Both the position numbers and the translations under genes were made by a program. Of a DNA stretch of 64,000 bases, positions 11,276-23,351 are shown one piece after another. Source of the DNA: Agriotes lineatus (lineage: Eukaryota; Arthropoda; Insecta; Coleoptera; Elateridae); NCBI GenBank assembly GCA_940337035.1, contig OW679195.1, positions 179,462,015-179,526,014 on the forward strand. Direction: 5' to 3'. The notes beneath the pieces were generated by a model that did no database searches, was not told the origin of the DNA, and saw nothing but the letters and a program-made list of their open reading frames with translations. Within the stretch, counting starts at the first letter, position 1; the number at the start of each line of letters is the position of its first letter.

Positions 11276-11564
11276 CTGTCCAAATAGCACTTGGCAATGT
11301 CGGCAGCTTGTTCCTATTGGTTGAATTGTACAGCATACAGTACAGAGAAGTGTGGTCACTTTGTTCCTATCGATATGGTGATCCTCCTTCTTATCATGGC
11401 AAACGTGGCAGCTATAAATCTCGCCACAACACGGACCCTATAACGAGATAATACAGTACAGTTTTGACGTTAATCAAAAACAAGGTTATTCTTACCAAAA
11501 TTTTGCAATATTTCTTGTAATGCTCACAGCCATCGGTCGACTCCTTTGGCGCTGTTTCGGCCAT
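11276..11564 (-). CDS. RCHY1: RCHY1/Pirh2-like CHY zinc-finger E3 ligase, exons 1-2 (partial)
   Basis: The ATG at 11564-11562 opens a 23-codon exon (to 11496) ending at a GTAAG donor. A short intron ends in ATAG, and exon 2 (11437-11276, 54 codons) ends at a GTATG donor; both junctions are phase 0. The protein has GCEHYKKYCKIL, then GPCCGEIYSCHVCHDKKEDH, then CTVC and CRHC pairs. These are the Cys/His ligands of the CHY zinc finger, in the order seen in RCHY1/Pirh2, a RING ubiquitin ligase acting on p53-type and other substrates in animals. The CTCHY finger, RING and C-terminal ribbon must be in later exons to the left; I did not find them among the TEs, so the intron is long or the gene is a truncated duplicate. 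Identification as a CHY-family protein is firm from the sequence; function is by family. Confidence 0.88.
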
Positions 11565-13432
11565 CTCGTAATATCTTATGTCTAACCTCTCTTGTTCTCG
11601 TCTTTTGCCAGTTCAGCATTATGTGCTATTCATGGCATTGTTCATTAATGTTTGTATCACGAAAATCACTGTCTGGTTTGGACACCACAATCACTAATAT
11701 TTAAGTTTTACAATTTCAGGAATTTATCGCGCAATGTATCTGGCACAATGATGATTAAATGTCTAGTAAGGATGCAACGGTGTTTAGGGTTATTATTATT
11801 ATTATTATTCACTGTCATCATTTATGAGATCTACCGGTAACTTTCTTTTTAATCTATTGTGTAGCTGTTTTCTGCCTATATTATAATGTACTGCACCGCT
11901 GCATTGGTCAATATTATTATAAAAATTCTCTAACCTATTGCTGTCGACAAAATAATCAAGAGTTTGTTTGCAAAACGAACCGATTTTATCCAAACCGGAA
12001 TATTGTTTGTTTATTAACGTTTATGACTAACCAATGCTTTCTTTCTGTTGTATCTCTTGACGTATCACCGGCTGGGGAAGTCCCGGTAACATAGAAGATG
12101 CGAAGCGAAACTGACGACACTCGCAGAATAATACCTGTCTGTTATTGGCCAATCCAATAGCTAGTCACGTTTGCAGTTTTACTTTGTGTTGAGGGGGCGC
12201 CATTGTATGGACATTCAGGTTGCGTATTATGAATTTTTTTGGAAATAAGTAGTACATCACTGACCGGCTGCGAATTCTTAAAGTTGTTAAGAAAACATAA
12301 CCCCTTAAAATGCGTGCTTTTATATTGTTTATCTTCATCGGTATTGTACACTATTTATCAAATTAATTTGAGTATCGTTAAGAGCTTTATTACCGCACTC
12401 AGTGCGGTTATAGATATGACCGCATTCTTTTTTACATAACGAAGAATACATTGAACTAAAATGCATTAATGAAGATAAAATATTGACAGTTTATCGTAAA
12501 TATCTATAAGTTATTTATTTGTTATTCATTTGTAAACGCCATTTATTCAAACCGTTTAGAGTCTTCTTCTTAACGAAATTCTGCTTTATTGCTCAATTTT
12601 ACGAAATAAAATTCCATATAGCGAAGTAAAATGTGAACAAATTTTTATAAAAACTGTCGGAAATTTTGTTCTGGATCGAATTTATAGAACTCCATCTCTA
12701 TAGGTTTAAAATAACCAGCACTTTATACCTGAATATCGTACTAACTACACTTGTACGAGATTAGTCTTTTATTTATTGTCTTTGACGAAGAAAACCAGAA
12801 ATGGTTGTCATAACATTCTCAGAACTCAGGGTAGAGTAAGCCGTTTATTACGCCATTTTAAATTTCGGTTTTAGTAAATTTCCGTTTAATGATTCTTTTT
12901 CTTGGATTTAGCGACTCGTTAAATAAGTGACTTGTGCAATAATTGTAATACATTCTCATGCACCAATAAATATTATTATTATTATTATTATTATAAATCT
13001 TCTATTACATTTACTTAGACAATTAATCTTTACAAGCTACTAACTTGTAAAACTGTGTTACTTTTACTGTTATATTCTCTTCGAGACTTTTTTACAATAA
13101 ATTATATAAATTACTTCGTTTTCTTTACTCAGAAGTATTCTACATTAAACAATCAAAGTGTATTATAATATAACGCAATAATTGTCTTGCATGTCCCTAT
13201 GTTCACATTAGCCGCCATCAATCTCCCAATCTGTATATTAAACTAAAACACTGCTGGAGCTTGTGGTTTGAATCTGACACAATTCGTTAAAAACCCGTAA
13301 TTAGGTACAAAACTAGGTATTTAACAATCGCTAAATAGTACGTATTTCCCAGCCTTGAAGAGAGAGACTAGCCCGATAAATTTGAGCGAAAGTATACTCT
13401 TAGCCAAATCACCAGTGAAAGTCAGCACTCCC
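11565..13432. other. AT-rich upstream region of RCHY1 with LINE tails
   Basis: It includes the presumed RCHY1 5' UTR and promoter next to 11564, but I cannot fix a TSS. It has a (tta)n run at 11790-11809 beside a 62-codon minus-strand ORF (11805-11993) that may be a LINE 3' end, and a second (att)n run at 12971-12993 preceded by a plus-strand sequence resembling a CR1-type 3' UTR. Nothing else is recognisable. Confidence 0.45.
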
Positions 13433-13658
13433 ATTTTTTTAATTTTTTTAATTTTCAAAGTTTATTCAGCTAGGTCAATACAATAGTTAATTATAATAAA
13501 CCTAACCTACTGCCGATTAGGGGCTTTGTACATGAACTTTTTTGGACTTGTAAAAAAATTACATTTTAATTGAATTAGGATATTGCATGTTTACAACTTT
13601 TTTTTAAACTTAAGATACTGCATGCTTACAAAAAAGATTAAACTTAAAATATTGCATT

Positions 13659-16256
13659 TTACAGAAAATTGTGCTTAAGATATTGGATATTTACAAAATT
13701 ACAAGAATCAGGTGATATGGTACAGTAAAGTGTCCTGGGCCTCCTGGTTTGAAAAGCTGGTGTCCTGAGGGTGGTGACGGTGTGATAGTGGTCCTGCTGT
13801 ATGGCTCGTTGCACGAATTGACTGCGGAGATCGGATAGTCTGCCGTCTATAGGGGGGATTCCGGCAAGGTCGCAAACCTCCTGAGAGGGATAAAACCAGT
13901 TCGGGTGCAGCATCTTCCTGACGACAGCCCTCTCCATTGCCCTTAGCCTCTTCATGCTGGAGCGAGGTAGAGCGCTAGAACAGATGAAACGGTAATCAAT
14001 AATAGACCGAATAAATGTCTTGTAGGTGTGGATAAGGGTGCGAGGGTGGCAACCTCCAAAGCTGCTTCGGAGCACAGAGAGAATGGCACTCCTTTTCTGA
14101 ATAGAGTCCAGGCATCTTTGAAGTTCGGGGAGCCAGCTCAGGGTGGAAGTAAATTGGACGCCCAGATAGGTGACGGAAGTGGAGAGCTCTAGCCTAGAGT
14201 TCCATAGCGTCAAGGCGACGTTGTTGGGGTAAGGTCTGCTGTGTTTTGTTCGTGTTGGGTTTGACTCTCAAGCGCTGAAACCAGCGTTCGAGACTTAGAA
14301 GTGACTGGGACAGAAGGTTGGAGGTGCGGGCGCTGCTGATGGCTTTGGCCCAAACGGCGGTGTCATCTGCGTACTGAAAAAGTTGGACTATTGGGTTAGG
14401 CAGAAAAGGAATGTCGGCGCAGAAGGTGATGAAGAGCAGAGGGGCAAGAATCGAGCCTTGAGGAACCCCGGCTCTTGAGGAAAACGGCCTTGAAGTTTTT
14501 GCACGGGCTGTGACCTGGTGTTGGCGGAAAAATAGATAACCGTTGATGATGCTGACAAAGAAAGGATGGGCAAGAAAATCCGAAAGCTTTTTCAGTAGAC
14601 CAGCAAGTTAGACTGAGTCAAAAGCTCTCTTAATGTCCAGCATGATGGTGAGGAGTCAGTTTTGAGATGAAGCAGAAGGTTGGTGGTGCTTCTTTGAAGG
14701 CGAAAGCCATACTGGAAGTCGGGGATCACGTTGTGATCCTGTAGAAATTGTCGAAGCCTGGAAGCAAAGAGCTTTTCAAAGGTTTTGCTCAGAACATTGA
14801 GAAGGGCGATTGGGAGATAAGATGGGGGAAGGCCCCTTGCGGGGCTTCGGTAGCATTACCACGTTAGCTGTTTTCCAAGCCGGAGGAAAGTGGCCGGAAC
14901 GGAGGCAACAGTTGAAAAGCAATGTCAGGAAGGTGATAGCTACAGCGGGAAGTTGACGAACAGTTTGGCGGGTGAGCCCGGCTTTCCCGGGGGCGGTATT
15001 CTTTCCCGAGGCCAGGGCGTCTAGGACTTCCTGCTCCTCGATGGAAAGGAGAAGGTTGATGTCAGGAGTCAGGAATGGCCTGGGCTGGAGGGATGAGGCG
15101 AAGTGGACGAAGACTGGGATTGCCGGCAAAGGTTCAATGAACATGGACGTAGTTAGCGTGAGAGACGTTGGGGTCATTTGGAACTTGATGAACCTGTTCC
15201 AAGGTGTCGGCAAAGATGTCGGACTGTCGCTGAGGGTCCACTACAATCTCGCCACCATGGTGGAGCGGAACTAAAAAAAAGCGTCGTTGCCCCGTAAGGC
15301 CTTTCAAATTCCTCCAGAATCTCGCCCCCTCACGATAGTCAAGGCCAGAGTAGATTGTCCTCCAGCGCTGTTCCCGAAATTTGGTCGTTTGGAGACGAAC
15401 AATGGCGTTAAGACGGTTTCACTGAGTTTTGATTTGGGGGTCTCTAGTTCGAAGAAAAAGCTAGTAAAGGCTCTGCTTTTTGCGGACGAGGGTGATGACT
15501 TGGGGTGTAAGAGGTGAGCGGCTGATATTGATGACTTTGCTAGAGACCGATAGCTGAACAGCCTCTTAGATGGTAGTGGAAAGAAGGTCGACAGTGGCAT
15601 AAACTTCTTGGGTGATGGTGGGGGAGGAGATATTTTAAAAGCGATCTTCTAAAAACTCCCGGAAGTCATCCCAGCGAGCGTTGTTCCTGCCCAGAATGGT
15701 CCTGAAACCCTAACGAGGAGGTGGAGAAGCCATGATGTCTGTGGCTGCTACTAGAGGGAGGTGGTTGCTGGTGACAGAAGTACCAATAAAGGCTTCGGCA
15801 GTGAAGTGTGGTGTCAGTCGGTCAGTAACGAGGATCTGATCAATTATGGAGCATTTGAGATGTGAAATATATGTCGGAGCTTGATTGGGAATTCTGCAGA
15901 GGTCTAGAAAAAAAGAGGCAATTGGCGAGTTCGGCCCCTTTGATGTTCGTGACAGTGTCACCGAAAACAGTGTTTCTGGCGTTAAAATCTCCCATGATTG
16001 GACGGCGGCGAATTCCAAAACGTTTTCTGAAAGGGGATTGTTAGGAAGGATGTAAAGACTGAAGACGTGGATAAAGCCTAGCGGCGTGTGAAGAATCGCA
16101 GCGCAGCAATAAAAATCTGAAAATTCTACTGGAAATTCTAGGGACGAAGATGGAAGGCGATCGCCATTGGCAAGAGCGACGCCTGCCCTCCCTCTGGGGC
16201 CGTCTTTGCAAAAGATCTGGAATCTGTTAGTGATTGTGAGGGCTTCAGATAGGCCT
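13659..16256 (-). pseudogene. Jockey-like LINE ORF2: endonuclease (distal part), RT, C-terminus
   Basis: From 16256 downward it reads SEALTITNRFQIFCKDGPRG (endonuclease), then IDQILVTDRL and TSNHLPLV (conserved SDH-type segment), then a linker. At about 15000 comes the RT: NTAPGKAGL, AWKTANVVMLPKPRKGPSP. AGVPQGSILAPLLF and QYADDTAVW (catalytic YADD at 14362-14373) lie near 14350-14480. The end is LEMTYLGV-like (VTYLGVQFTSTLSW) and a polymerase C-terminus to 13659. At least three frame changes are needed, so the enzyme is dead. The first part of the endonuclease is at 18186-18290. Confidence 0.85.
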
Positions 16257-18185
16257 TGTAACAACCCGCAATAATTTGCGTTTAAAAGGGACCTCATAAG
16301 AATTTAATTATTCTAAATTGTTAGGAAGGAAAATACGCCAGAAGCGAACATGCATAATTGACATTATTACAAATGCACTACAATGTTGCAGTTGAATATT
16401 AAATTGCATCCGGCACGTGGGAGGAAGTCAAAGAAACTCGATCTTAACTGACTGGCAAAAGATTTCGAAGAAAACGGGCTGCGGACAGCAAACTTACAAT
16501 ATTTTGGCAAAACGGGGAAGTACGAAAAAAAACAGGCAGAACCGTATGTGAACTAGTGTGGTGCCAAGCCATCCGAAGGATAGAAAAAGGACGCCAGGGG
16601 CATCCCAAATTTCAGCCTAACAACTTCATTGAATAATTCGGGCGACCGTGTAAAATAAAATTCAACAAAACACATTCAGCGAGCGACGGCTCTAGAAGCA
16701 GGTCAGAAATTTTACGGTATTCTATTAACAAACTAAATGCAAGTTGGCTCTAAGTGTACAGTCCCATTCCATGTGTGTTAGTAGGTTACAAAATTAAGTG
16801 TAATCAAATCAATCATTTTAAAAAGCGACAACAAACCTATTCCATAAGCAACTGGGGTTCTTAAATGTGTAATTGTACCACAGTTTTGGCTTATTTTAAT
16901 ATATGTCATTTTCATTTCTTTTTGGGTGTTTTATTGAAATACAAACTCCATAGCTCAACCCTTAAGGACAAATAGTGGTCAGCCGACCCATTACAACCCA
17001 TACGTTACACAAGTGTTCAGCAAATGCGGTCTGTGAGTTCGAAGCAACCCCTACATCACAAATGGTGGCAGCACGTTACACTGGTGGCAGCGGTGGGATT
17101 CATTTAAGGTCCTCAAGGGTAGCCGAAGGTCAAAGAACCGTTATTAAAGCAACAAGACAAGAAGAATGACGAAGCGTACATAGATACGAATATATAACAA
17201 TTTATAATGAAGTATTAAGAAAAATTATAATTAATGGTACTACTACAGCAATATGAAGCGTAGTAAGTGAAGTAACCGAAGACGCCAAATGAAAATGAGG
17301 ATAATCACCTTTAGTCAAAAGTTATAGTAACTGCAGCAATAAAAAGGAATACGAAAGATTATTATGCTACAGTAAAATGGGGAGAAAAGTAAATTAGCTT
17401 AAATTCAAGAATTTTATGCGAATATACAACAGTCATTGTGTAAATTCGATTTATAAAAAAATATTATGGGATTACTACAAGACACCACCTATGACAAAGG
17501 GCTCAGCTAATGTACCAATAAAAAGCAGAAGATCACAAATAAATAAAACATCGAATCAAACCTTATTAAACGAAGAAGGAAGATAACATTTTCACCTCAT
17601 CATTAAGTAAAATCAACCACTTATACAGTTTTCCACCTTTAATTATCGTTTACTTTGAAGGCCTTCACGCCTGCAACAGTAGCCTCTGTTGCACCATCCT
17701 TTTCCCTTACCATTGTAATACATAATAAATATTTCTAATAAAATTCCAAATAAATATGAAGACGAAGACAGACGAATAATAAACTAATAATTAATACATA
17801 TTAATTACAAATACATAATAAATATTAATAATGAAGCCCCATTCCATGTGTGTTATTATTATTAGGTTCCAAAATTAAGTGTAATCAAATCAATCATTTT
17901 ATAAAGCGATAAAAACCCTATTCCATAAGCAACTGAAGTTCTTAAATGCGTAATTGTACCACAGTTTTGGCTTATTTTAATATATGTCGTTTTCATTTTT
18001 TTTGGGTGTTTTATTGAAATACAAACTCTATAGCTCAACCCTTAAGGACAAATAGTGGTCAACCGGTCCATTACAACCCCTACGTTACACTAGTGGTCAG
18101 CAGATGCGTTACAACCCCTAAGTGCACATAGTGGTCTGCGGTTTCGAAACAACCCATATATCACAAATGGTGGCAGCATGTTACA
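16257..18185. mobile_element. 1.93-kb insertion with direct repeats, probable non-autonomous LTR element
   Basis: It interrupts the LINE endonuclease between an ...IET and a GLSEAL reading. The outer ends are tgtaaca and tgttaca. Inside are two direct repeats, 16755-17080 and 17833-18185, similar over more than 300 bp (attccatgtgtgtta..aatggtggcagca.gttaca). After the first, TGGTGGCAGCGGTGGGATT at 17082 looks like a primer binding site. The 17081-17832 interval is AT-rich and non-coding. No clear TSD; 16257-16754 is not repeated on the right, so the structure is irregular. Confidence 0.55.
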
Positions 18186-18290
18186 GTCTCTATGACGAAC
18201 AGGACGTGAATGTTCTCGGCTTGGACCAGCTTCTCGATAAGAGGACGCTTCCTGGTCCAGCTGTTGCTGTTAATCGTGGCGATTTATAGA
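18186..18290 (-). pseudogene. Jockey-like LINE ORF2, endonuclease N-terminus
   Basis: Minus-strand reading gives IATINSNSWTRKRPLIEKL then HVLFVIET, the first beta strand and the E-T catalytic motif of an AP-like LINE endonuclease. It is cut at 18185 by the inserted element; the domain resumes at 16256. A TAA lies just upstream in frame. Confidence 0.8.
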
Positions 18291-18471
18291 TCCATAAACG
18301 AAATCGATGTGAGAGGTGGACATGGAAAAGAAACAATTTAAACCAGGGATACGTGCAGCCAGTTGCCCACATAGAAAGACGCAAACTACAAGCCAAAGAA
18401 TTGAAAAATTAGTGGCATTAAGACCTGTTAAATTCTAGTGCGGAGGTCTGGGAATGGGTTGGCGAGGGTGC

Positions 18472-19420
18472 TCATAAACAGGCGGATGATTCTATGAACG
18501 GTGGGGTCGTCGACTTTGGAAAAATCGTCAGGCATGGGGCGGCACCAGCTGTCTTCAGGGGAGCAGTGGAGTCGACTTTTGTGGCTTCGGCAGGTCGATT
18601 GACGCATTCCGCGGAAAAGGCGACATGGTCACCGTTGCAGTTTCTGCACTTGGGCGTGGGATGGGGTTTGCAGTGTTGTAGTCCCGTCCGCAGACTCGAC
18701 AAACAGACTTCCTCTCTTGGCAACTGGAGGTTAAATGGTAAAACTTAAGGCATCTGCCACATTGAATTGGTTGAGGTTTGGGAGGATTGGAGGATTGAAG
18801 GAGGAGGGTGCCCAAGGTGGATTGAGAGCTGGTGCGAAAGAACCTGATTTCTTGGTCGGTGGCCTTGGAGCGGATGAGCCAGGTGTTATTGAATTGGAGG
18901 CCAGCTTGGCGGAGGGTTTCCTTCACGTTTTCGGCTAAAATGTCTAACTTGAATCCGCTGGAGAACGTAGGAAGACGAGAAGCGATGTTGCAGCGATCTG
19001 GGCCGGAGTGAGAAGAAATTCTTAAAGGGCGGCCAAGCTGGTGAGAAAGGAATTCCAAGATGGTTCCGAAGTCGGGGCATGGCGAGCTGACACATGCAGA
19101 GCAGTTGTTGAAGATGGAGATTTTATTGATGATAATCCCGGGAATTTTCCTAATGTAAGCTTCACGAGCTTTTGGAGTGGATGCTTCCTTCGGGAGACCA
19201 GAAATTAATAGTTTTAACGGTTGCTGGGCCAGTGAAGCTATTGCAAGACGTGGAGCTGGTGCGACGCCTGCTGGAGGTGACAGTCCAGGGGTTGGAGTGG
19301 GGTTTGGAGGCGTCTTGGATCGAGACAGGAGGAGATGCGGTGACTTCAGCGGAAGAGGAAACCGGATACCTGGCCATCTGGAGTCCTCGTCGATGATGAT
19401 AACTTTGGAGAGGGTCTGTC
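18472..19420 (-). pseudogene. Jockey-like LINE ORF1 (gag-like, zinc knuckles)
   Basis: It contains FKLDILAENVKETLRQAGLQ (PRE_C2HC-type region), then CGRCLKFYHLTSSC and CRVCGRDYN; shifted into another frame it continues CRNCNGDHVAFSAEC. These tandem CCHC knuckles follow the usual Jockey ORF1 layout and bind element RNA. The N-terminal Ser/Pro-rich part runs to 19420 and beyond the SINE to about 19840. Multiple frameshifts. Confidence 0.75.
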
Positions 19421-19427
19421 TCTAGGA

Positions 19428-19692
19428 TATTTATTTATTTATTTATTTCGCACTTAGCCAACAGCCGTTAGGCCAATTATAGGCGTCGCTGAGCATTTAT
19501 GGGGACTTCCAACCCCACTAACGACTATCATGATGTTATGACATCCGGGACCAACTATTTTCGTGACAGCGTATCACGAGGCGCCGAGAGATGTAACCGT
19601 GGAACTCCCATCCAAGTTCTGACCAGAAAGAGCGTTGCTTAACTCTACTGATCGAACGTGGACGCTTGTTCAAGCTACACCACCCGGGACCC
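19428..19692 (-). mobile_element. 5S-rRNA-derived SINE (SINE3 type), copy 1
   Basis: On the minus strand the head reads CGATCAGTAGAGTTAAGCAA then TGGTCAGAACTTGGATGGG, closely matching the internal pol III promoter and core of 5S rRNA (GATCACCGAAGTTAAGCAAC..TTAGTACTTGGATGGG). The body is unrelated and the 3' tail is (AAAT)n at 19428-19449. About 265 bp. A second copy lies at 53897-54149. It is inserted in LINE ORF1. Confidence 0.88.
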
Positions 19693-19840
19693 GGCAAAGA
19701 TAGATGGGCCTCGCTGAGAGGCGACGGTGGTGGCGTTTGCTGTGCTCTTGTTGGCTGAATCCGATGGGAAAACCTTTTGGAGAGTAGCAGTGGTCGGGGG
19801 CTTTGGCTGGGACGTCGATGAAGATTCCTTCGGCTAGGCC

Positions 19841-20071
19841 GTGCGTGTGGGCGATATTTTAAAAGTTGGGCCCCCGTCTACGCTGCGAGGGGCAGGCTTG
19901 AGAAGGGGAGGAAGAACACCTGAAACAGCTCTCAATGAAGGTATTACACCACACGTACATACTGCAGAATGGATGGAGAGCCTCACAAAACTCTTGATAG
20001 AAGGTGGTATATCAAAACCACACGCACCGGCAACTAGATGGATGGAGAGAGCTAAAAAATTTTTTTTTTGA
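19841..20071 (+). other. Unassigned 76-codon ORF beside LINE 5' end
   Basis: It reads HTAEWMESLTKLLIEGGI then KPHAPATRWMERAKKFFF and has a protein-like composition, but I do not recognise it. It may be part of another retroelement ORF or a chance ORF antisense to the LINE 5' region. 20072-20250 shows nothing clear. Confidence 0.25.
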
Positions 20072-20249
20072 TAACACTGAATAAATGTTAAACAAAAATT
20101 AGCGATAACGATCAAATCATCAGGCTTGAACCATGCAATACGCTCACGTGCCTTAGACTGTGACTGTCTTACTTCCCAAAAGGTAAGGTAAAGGTCCAGG
20201 GTTATTTCAATTCCCCCGACTGGGGGAGGGCTGCTATCCACACATTCTA

Positions 20250-20653
20250 ATGCTATTTATACTATCTGCCCCGGAGGGTGTGTCTTATGCGACCAATCAG
20301 GTGTCAAGAGAGCGTGAAGATTAGAGTAGGAGATGGGACCTTCATCTATGTTCAAAATGTTAGTATCTTTAGTCTTAAAAATGGTCAAACTTTCAAGATA
20401 ATTTAGGTGCTTTGTTGAAGTTAACGCCTTTACAATTTTAGGCCAGTTTTCGTAATACTATCGCCCGTTTAGTAAATATGTTAGGAAATACTAGATTTTT
20501 CGAATCTGTTCAATCTAAAGTGAGTTTTAAACCTAGTACCAAAATTGCGAGGCGTTTAGAATCACAATGGGAACATTTAATTTCCTAAATTCCAAATTTC
20601 TGTAAAGTCTTAAGTTTGTCTTTTGGATTTCCTAATCGATTTTTAATATTGTT
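20250..20653 (-). pseudogene. Penelope-like element, C-terminal part (GIY-YIG side)
   Basis: Minus-strand reading gives LGNPKDKLKTLQKFGI then IKCSHCDS, followed in another frame by TRFKTHFRLNRFEKSSISQH, TKHLNYLES and NILNIDEGPIS. This is the order found in the C-terminal GIY-YIG endonuclease region of Penelope-like elements (..GIYKI.C..C.. / TRFKEH..SS.AQHI / N.DEGPI.S). The canonical YIG motif is not preserved. The upstream RT part resumes at 30396 beyond the inserted gypsy element. Confidence 0.75.
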
Positions 20654-22286
20654 TGTTACGGTATTAAAAGAACTTTACGACACCCACCCAAGGTGAGCAT
20701 CGCACCACGGAGTCAGTCCTGAAAAACTGGCACACTTGCCCTGAAATCGGTTCGAAATAGGCTAATAGGCCACGGCTGGAACGCTCAGGGAGTCGGGCGT
20801 GAGTCACACGATACGTTCTGGGCAAGCGTGTTGTGGCATAATATATATATAGGGTATGTCGAAATTGTGAGGGCGCCACCAAGCCTGTCTTAACCCGGCT
20901 AACCGGGCCTGGACCGTTAGACGGGAGCGAAGCACACAAAATACTCCGCCGATAGGATTACTCAAGAAATGCAAGGTCGAATAACAATTTCGGGATTGCC
21001 TTATGCAAGGATTGTAATTAGGTGTCAATCCGACCGCGACTACGCAGCTGTCTTACCCACCTGTACGCTCAAAGCTCCCTCGTTCCGTCGCACAATAATC
21101 AGTACACTGAAGGGGGCGCTTATCTGTAACAGAACATGCACAAGTCGAAACCAAACAATAGTTCCCTTAGCTAGCAAATCATGTATTGACTAACGGGTTA
21201 CAATGGTGCAGCAGAGTGCGTCGCACTATATCTATAAATGGATTATAACTAAGGACACCAGCTGGCGCGCGCTCTAAACTTAGCGACAGATGTTGAACAG
21301 TAATGAACAGTAATGAACAGTAATGAGCAGTAATGAGTACAAATATGCTGGCGCGACGCCTTATGCAGCGAACAGTAAAGAACAAATTAGCACTCGCAAC
21401 ATGGACAGTCTTAATATGTAATTTTGAATGAATGTATAAATATGCTGGCGCGACGCCTTATGCAGCAAACAGTAAAGAACAAATTAGCACTCGCAACATG
21501 GACAAATATGACGACAGTGCCTGTAGGCACAAGAGATGTGACGGCTCGCTCGCGTTCACAGCGGTAATCAGTTCAAAGACACATACCTTAATATGTAGGC
21601 GGTTAGGGAGCCTGGTACAGTTGAGTTGCGACAGGCTGCAGTCTTAGGTGGCAGGTACCTTCGATGTTCGACGGCTATAGGGATGAGTGCACATCCGCCA
21701 CAATGGCGACGTGAGACGCGTCAGGACGCGTACAACGGGACGACGAAAAATGGGCCACTTTCGTTCTGCGGGACAGATCCTCGAAGGTCGAGATGAAGGG
21801 GGCACGACCCCTTTCTTACGGAAGCAGGAAACTGGGCTCAAAGAGCACCCACGCTACGCCGAAGACAATTCGAAACTCACACTCACAACCACCACACAAG
21901 CGTTCTCTGCAACGGGCTGCGGTCAACTGCCCAGAGGGAAGCGCTGGCACAGGTCACCTTGATCGCGTCCCCACGTGACTAAACCTCGGCAGCCAATCGC
22001 GGGGCGATAAAATGAAACAAATTAATGCCGGCAACATTGGTATCACGCCACAACGGCGTGCTTTCTAGAAGATTCGGAATTCTTGCGAGCGATACGCTCG
22101 GCTGCCAAAGCGCCATCAGAGGGGGGCTCCAACCGACGAGAAATGCTGCGTTTGGGGCCAAATATGTGCGAAATCATGATTCTGGAATTAGGCGATGGAG
22201 CCAAATAAAGAACTAAAAGGGTTTAGCGTACGGGCACTCTGCCCTAAAGCCTAGGTGGCTATTTAAAATACCAAAATGACCTGACA
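20654..22286 (-). repeat. Gypsy 3' LTR (1,633 bp)
   Basis: It is the downstream LTR in the element's minus-strand orientation. It holds two copies of a 97-bp unit (tatgctggcgcgacgcc starts at 21344 and 21441) and a short array of a 10-bp unit (gaacagtaat) at about 21292-21335. It is about 99% identical by eye to 28662-30391. Confidence 0.95.
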
Positions 22287-22298
22287 CTCCCCTTACTT
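22287..22298 (-). other. Gypsy polypurine tract
   Basis: On the minus strand AAGTAAGGGGAG directly precedes the 3' LTR start TGTCAGG. This is the expected priming site for plus-strand DNA synthesis. Confidence 0.85.
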
Positions 22299-23351
22299 GA
22301 AATAGAGTTCCCCGAAGTCTCTTAAAAACAACGGGGCATTTTGGCTGCGGCGCCACGAGCACTCAAACGACCGGAAACGCTGATACGATAGCTGTACCCC
22401 CAAAGGAATTACGCACACCGGCCACCAGATAGGGTACGACAGGAGGGAAGAGAGAAGAGGAAGAAGAAAGACTGGATACGCCAGTGGAAATACGAAAATT
22501 GGGTAGGACCCGGCGGTTCGCTGATGGCTAGCACTCACTCCCCGGACCACGGAAGACGGGCGACAAGAAAACTAGCTGTCCCAAACGAGTGGCGCTCCGC
22601 CAGGGGTCCACAAAACGATTCGTGTCTGGCTCCCTCGGGGAACCAAACGGGCAAAGACTAGGCAGACTGAGGACAGTCTCGCCGATCCGGCTCGACTGCC
22701 CCTCCCAAAATAGGAGTGCCACAACAACGGTTATCAAAACCACGTCGATAATCGACCACCAAAACGATCAAAAAAAAAAAAGGTAACCGACCAGACCCGA
22801 AACGGGTGTGGCACGCCCTGCGGCGACGGCCACGAAACGCCGACTGGACCTTAACACCGGGTCTATGACGGTCGCCTAACAGTGCGGTTTTGGAAGGTGG
22901 AAAGAAAAAGAGAACAACGGGGTTGGGTAGTTGTCGCCGGGACACGGTAGATAGTAATGACAATGGGAAAAGAAAGGTAAAGATAGAGCATAGAGAAGGA
23001 GGGTTTGGGGTTCCAAATTGAAACCGTAAAAATATCAAAAAAAAAAACGCGCGGTTAGCGCTCGTCAAGATCGGGTCAATAGAATGTCTTACTCCCATGC
23101 ACACTTCCGACCAACCGTTCCAAAAGAACATGGGGAGGGGGGAAGAAGGGTAAGTCCCTCGCAACCTGTCCCACAAGCCACCTGAAGAGGGCACGTTGCG
23201 CGTCACGGGATCGGCGCATTGTGGGGTTCCCACAACAAGGAAGCTCGGGGAAAGGCAGGTACTACTGAAGATACGGCTCTGAGCCGGCGGTATGGCCGTC
23301 AAGGCCTACAAAAAAAAGGAAGGGGGGTTAAGGAAAACGGGCGCTAGTAGA
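22299..23351 (-). other. Gypsy 3' untranslated region
   Basis: About 1.05 kb between the pol stop and the polypurine tract. An open frame of 214 codons (22658-23302) sits where an env would be, but it has low-complexity Phe/Pro/Leu runs and shows no signal peptide, cleavage site or fusion-domain pattern, so I treat the region as non-coding. Confidence 0.6.

Larger units (their letters stand above)
13433..19840 (-). mobile_element. Jockey-like LINE, nearly full length but interrupted and decayed
   Basis: On the minus strand ORF1 (about 19840 to 18472) is followed by ORF2 (18290 to 13659), a 3' UTR with AATAAA and an A-rich tail near 13433-13475. It is interrupted by a 5S-SINE (19428-19692) in ORF1 and a 1.93-kb insert (16257-18185) in the endonuclease. 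Removing each restores homology order. Both ORFs carry frameshifts and stops. The exact 5' end near 19.9-20.2 kb is uncertain. Confidence 0.8.

Noticed and set aside
19502..19692. A genuine 5S rRNA gene
   Set aside because: Only the internal promoter and core match; the rest is unrelated and an (AAAT)n tail is present, so it is a SINE.
20804..22216. Small ORFs duplicated at 28812-30321
   Set aside because: They are the same non-coding LTR sequence present twice.
22658..23302. 214-codon ORF in the env position of the gypsy element
   Set aside because: Phe/Leu/Pro low-complexity composition, no signal peptide, cleavage site or fusion-protein pattern; more likely open by chance over a pyrimidine-rich 3' UTR.
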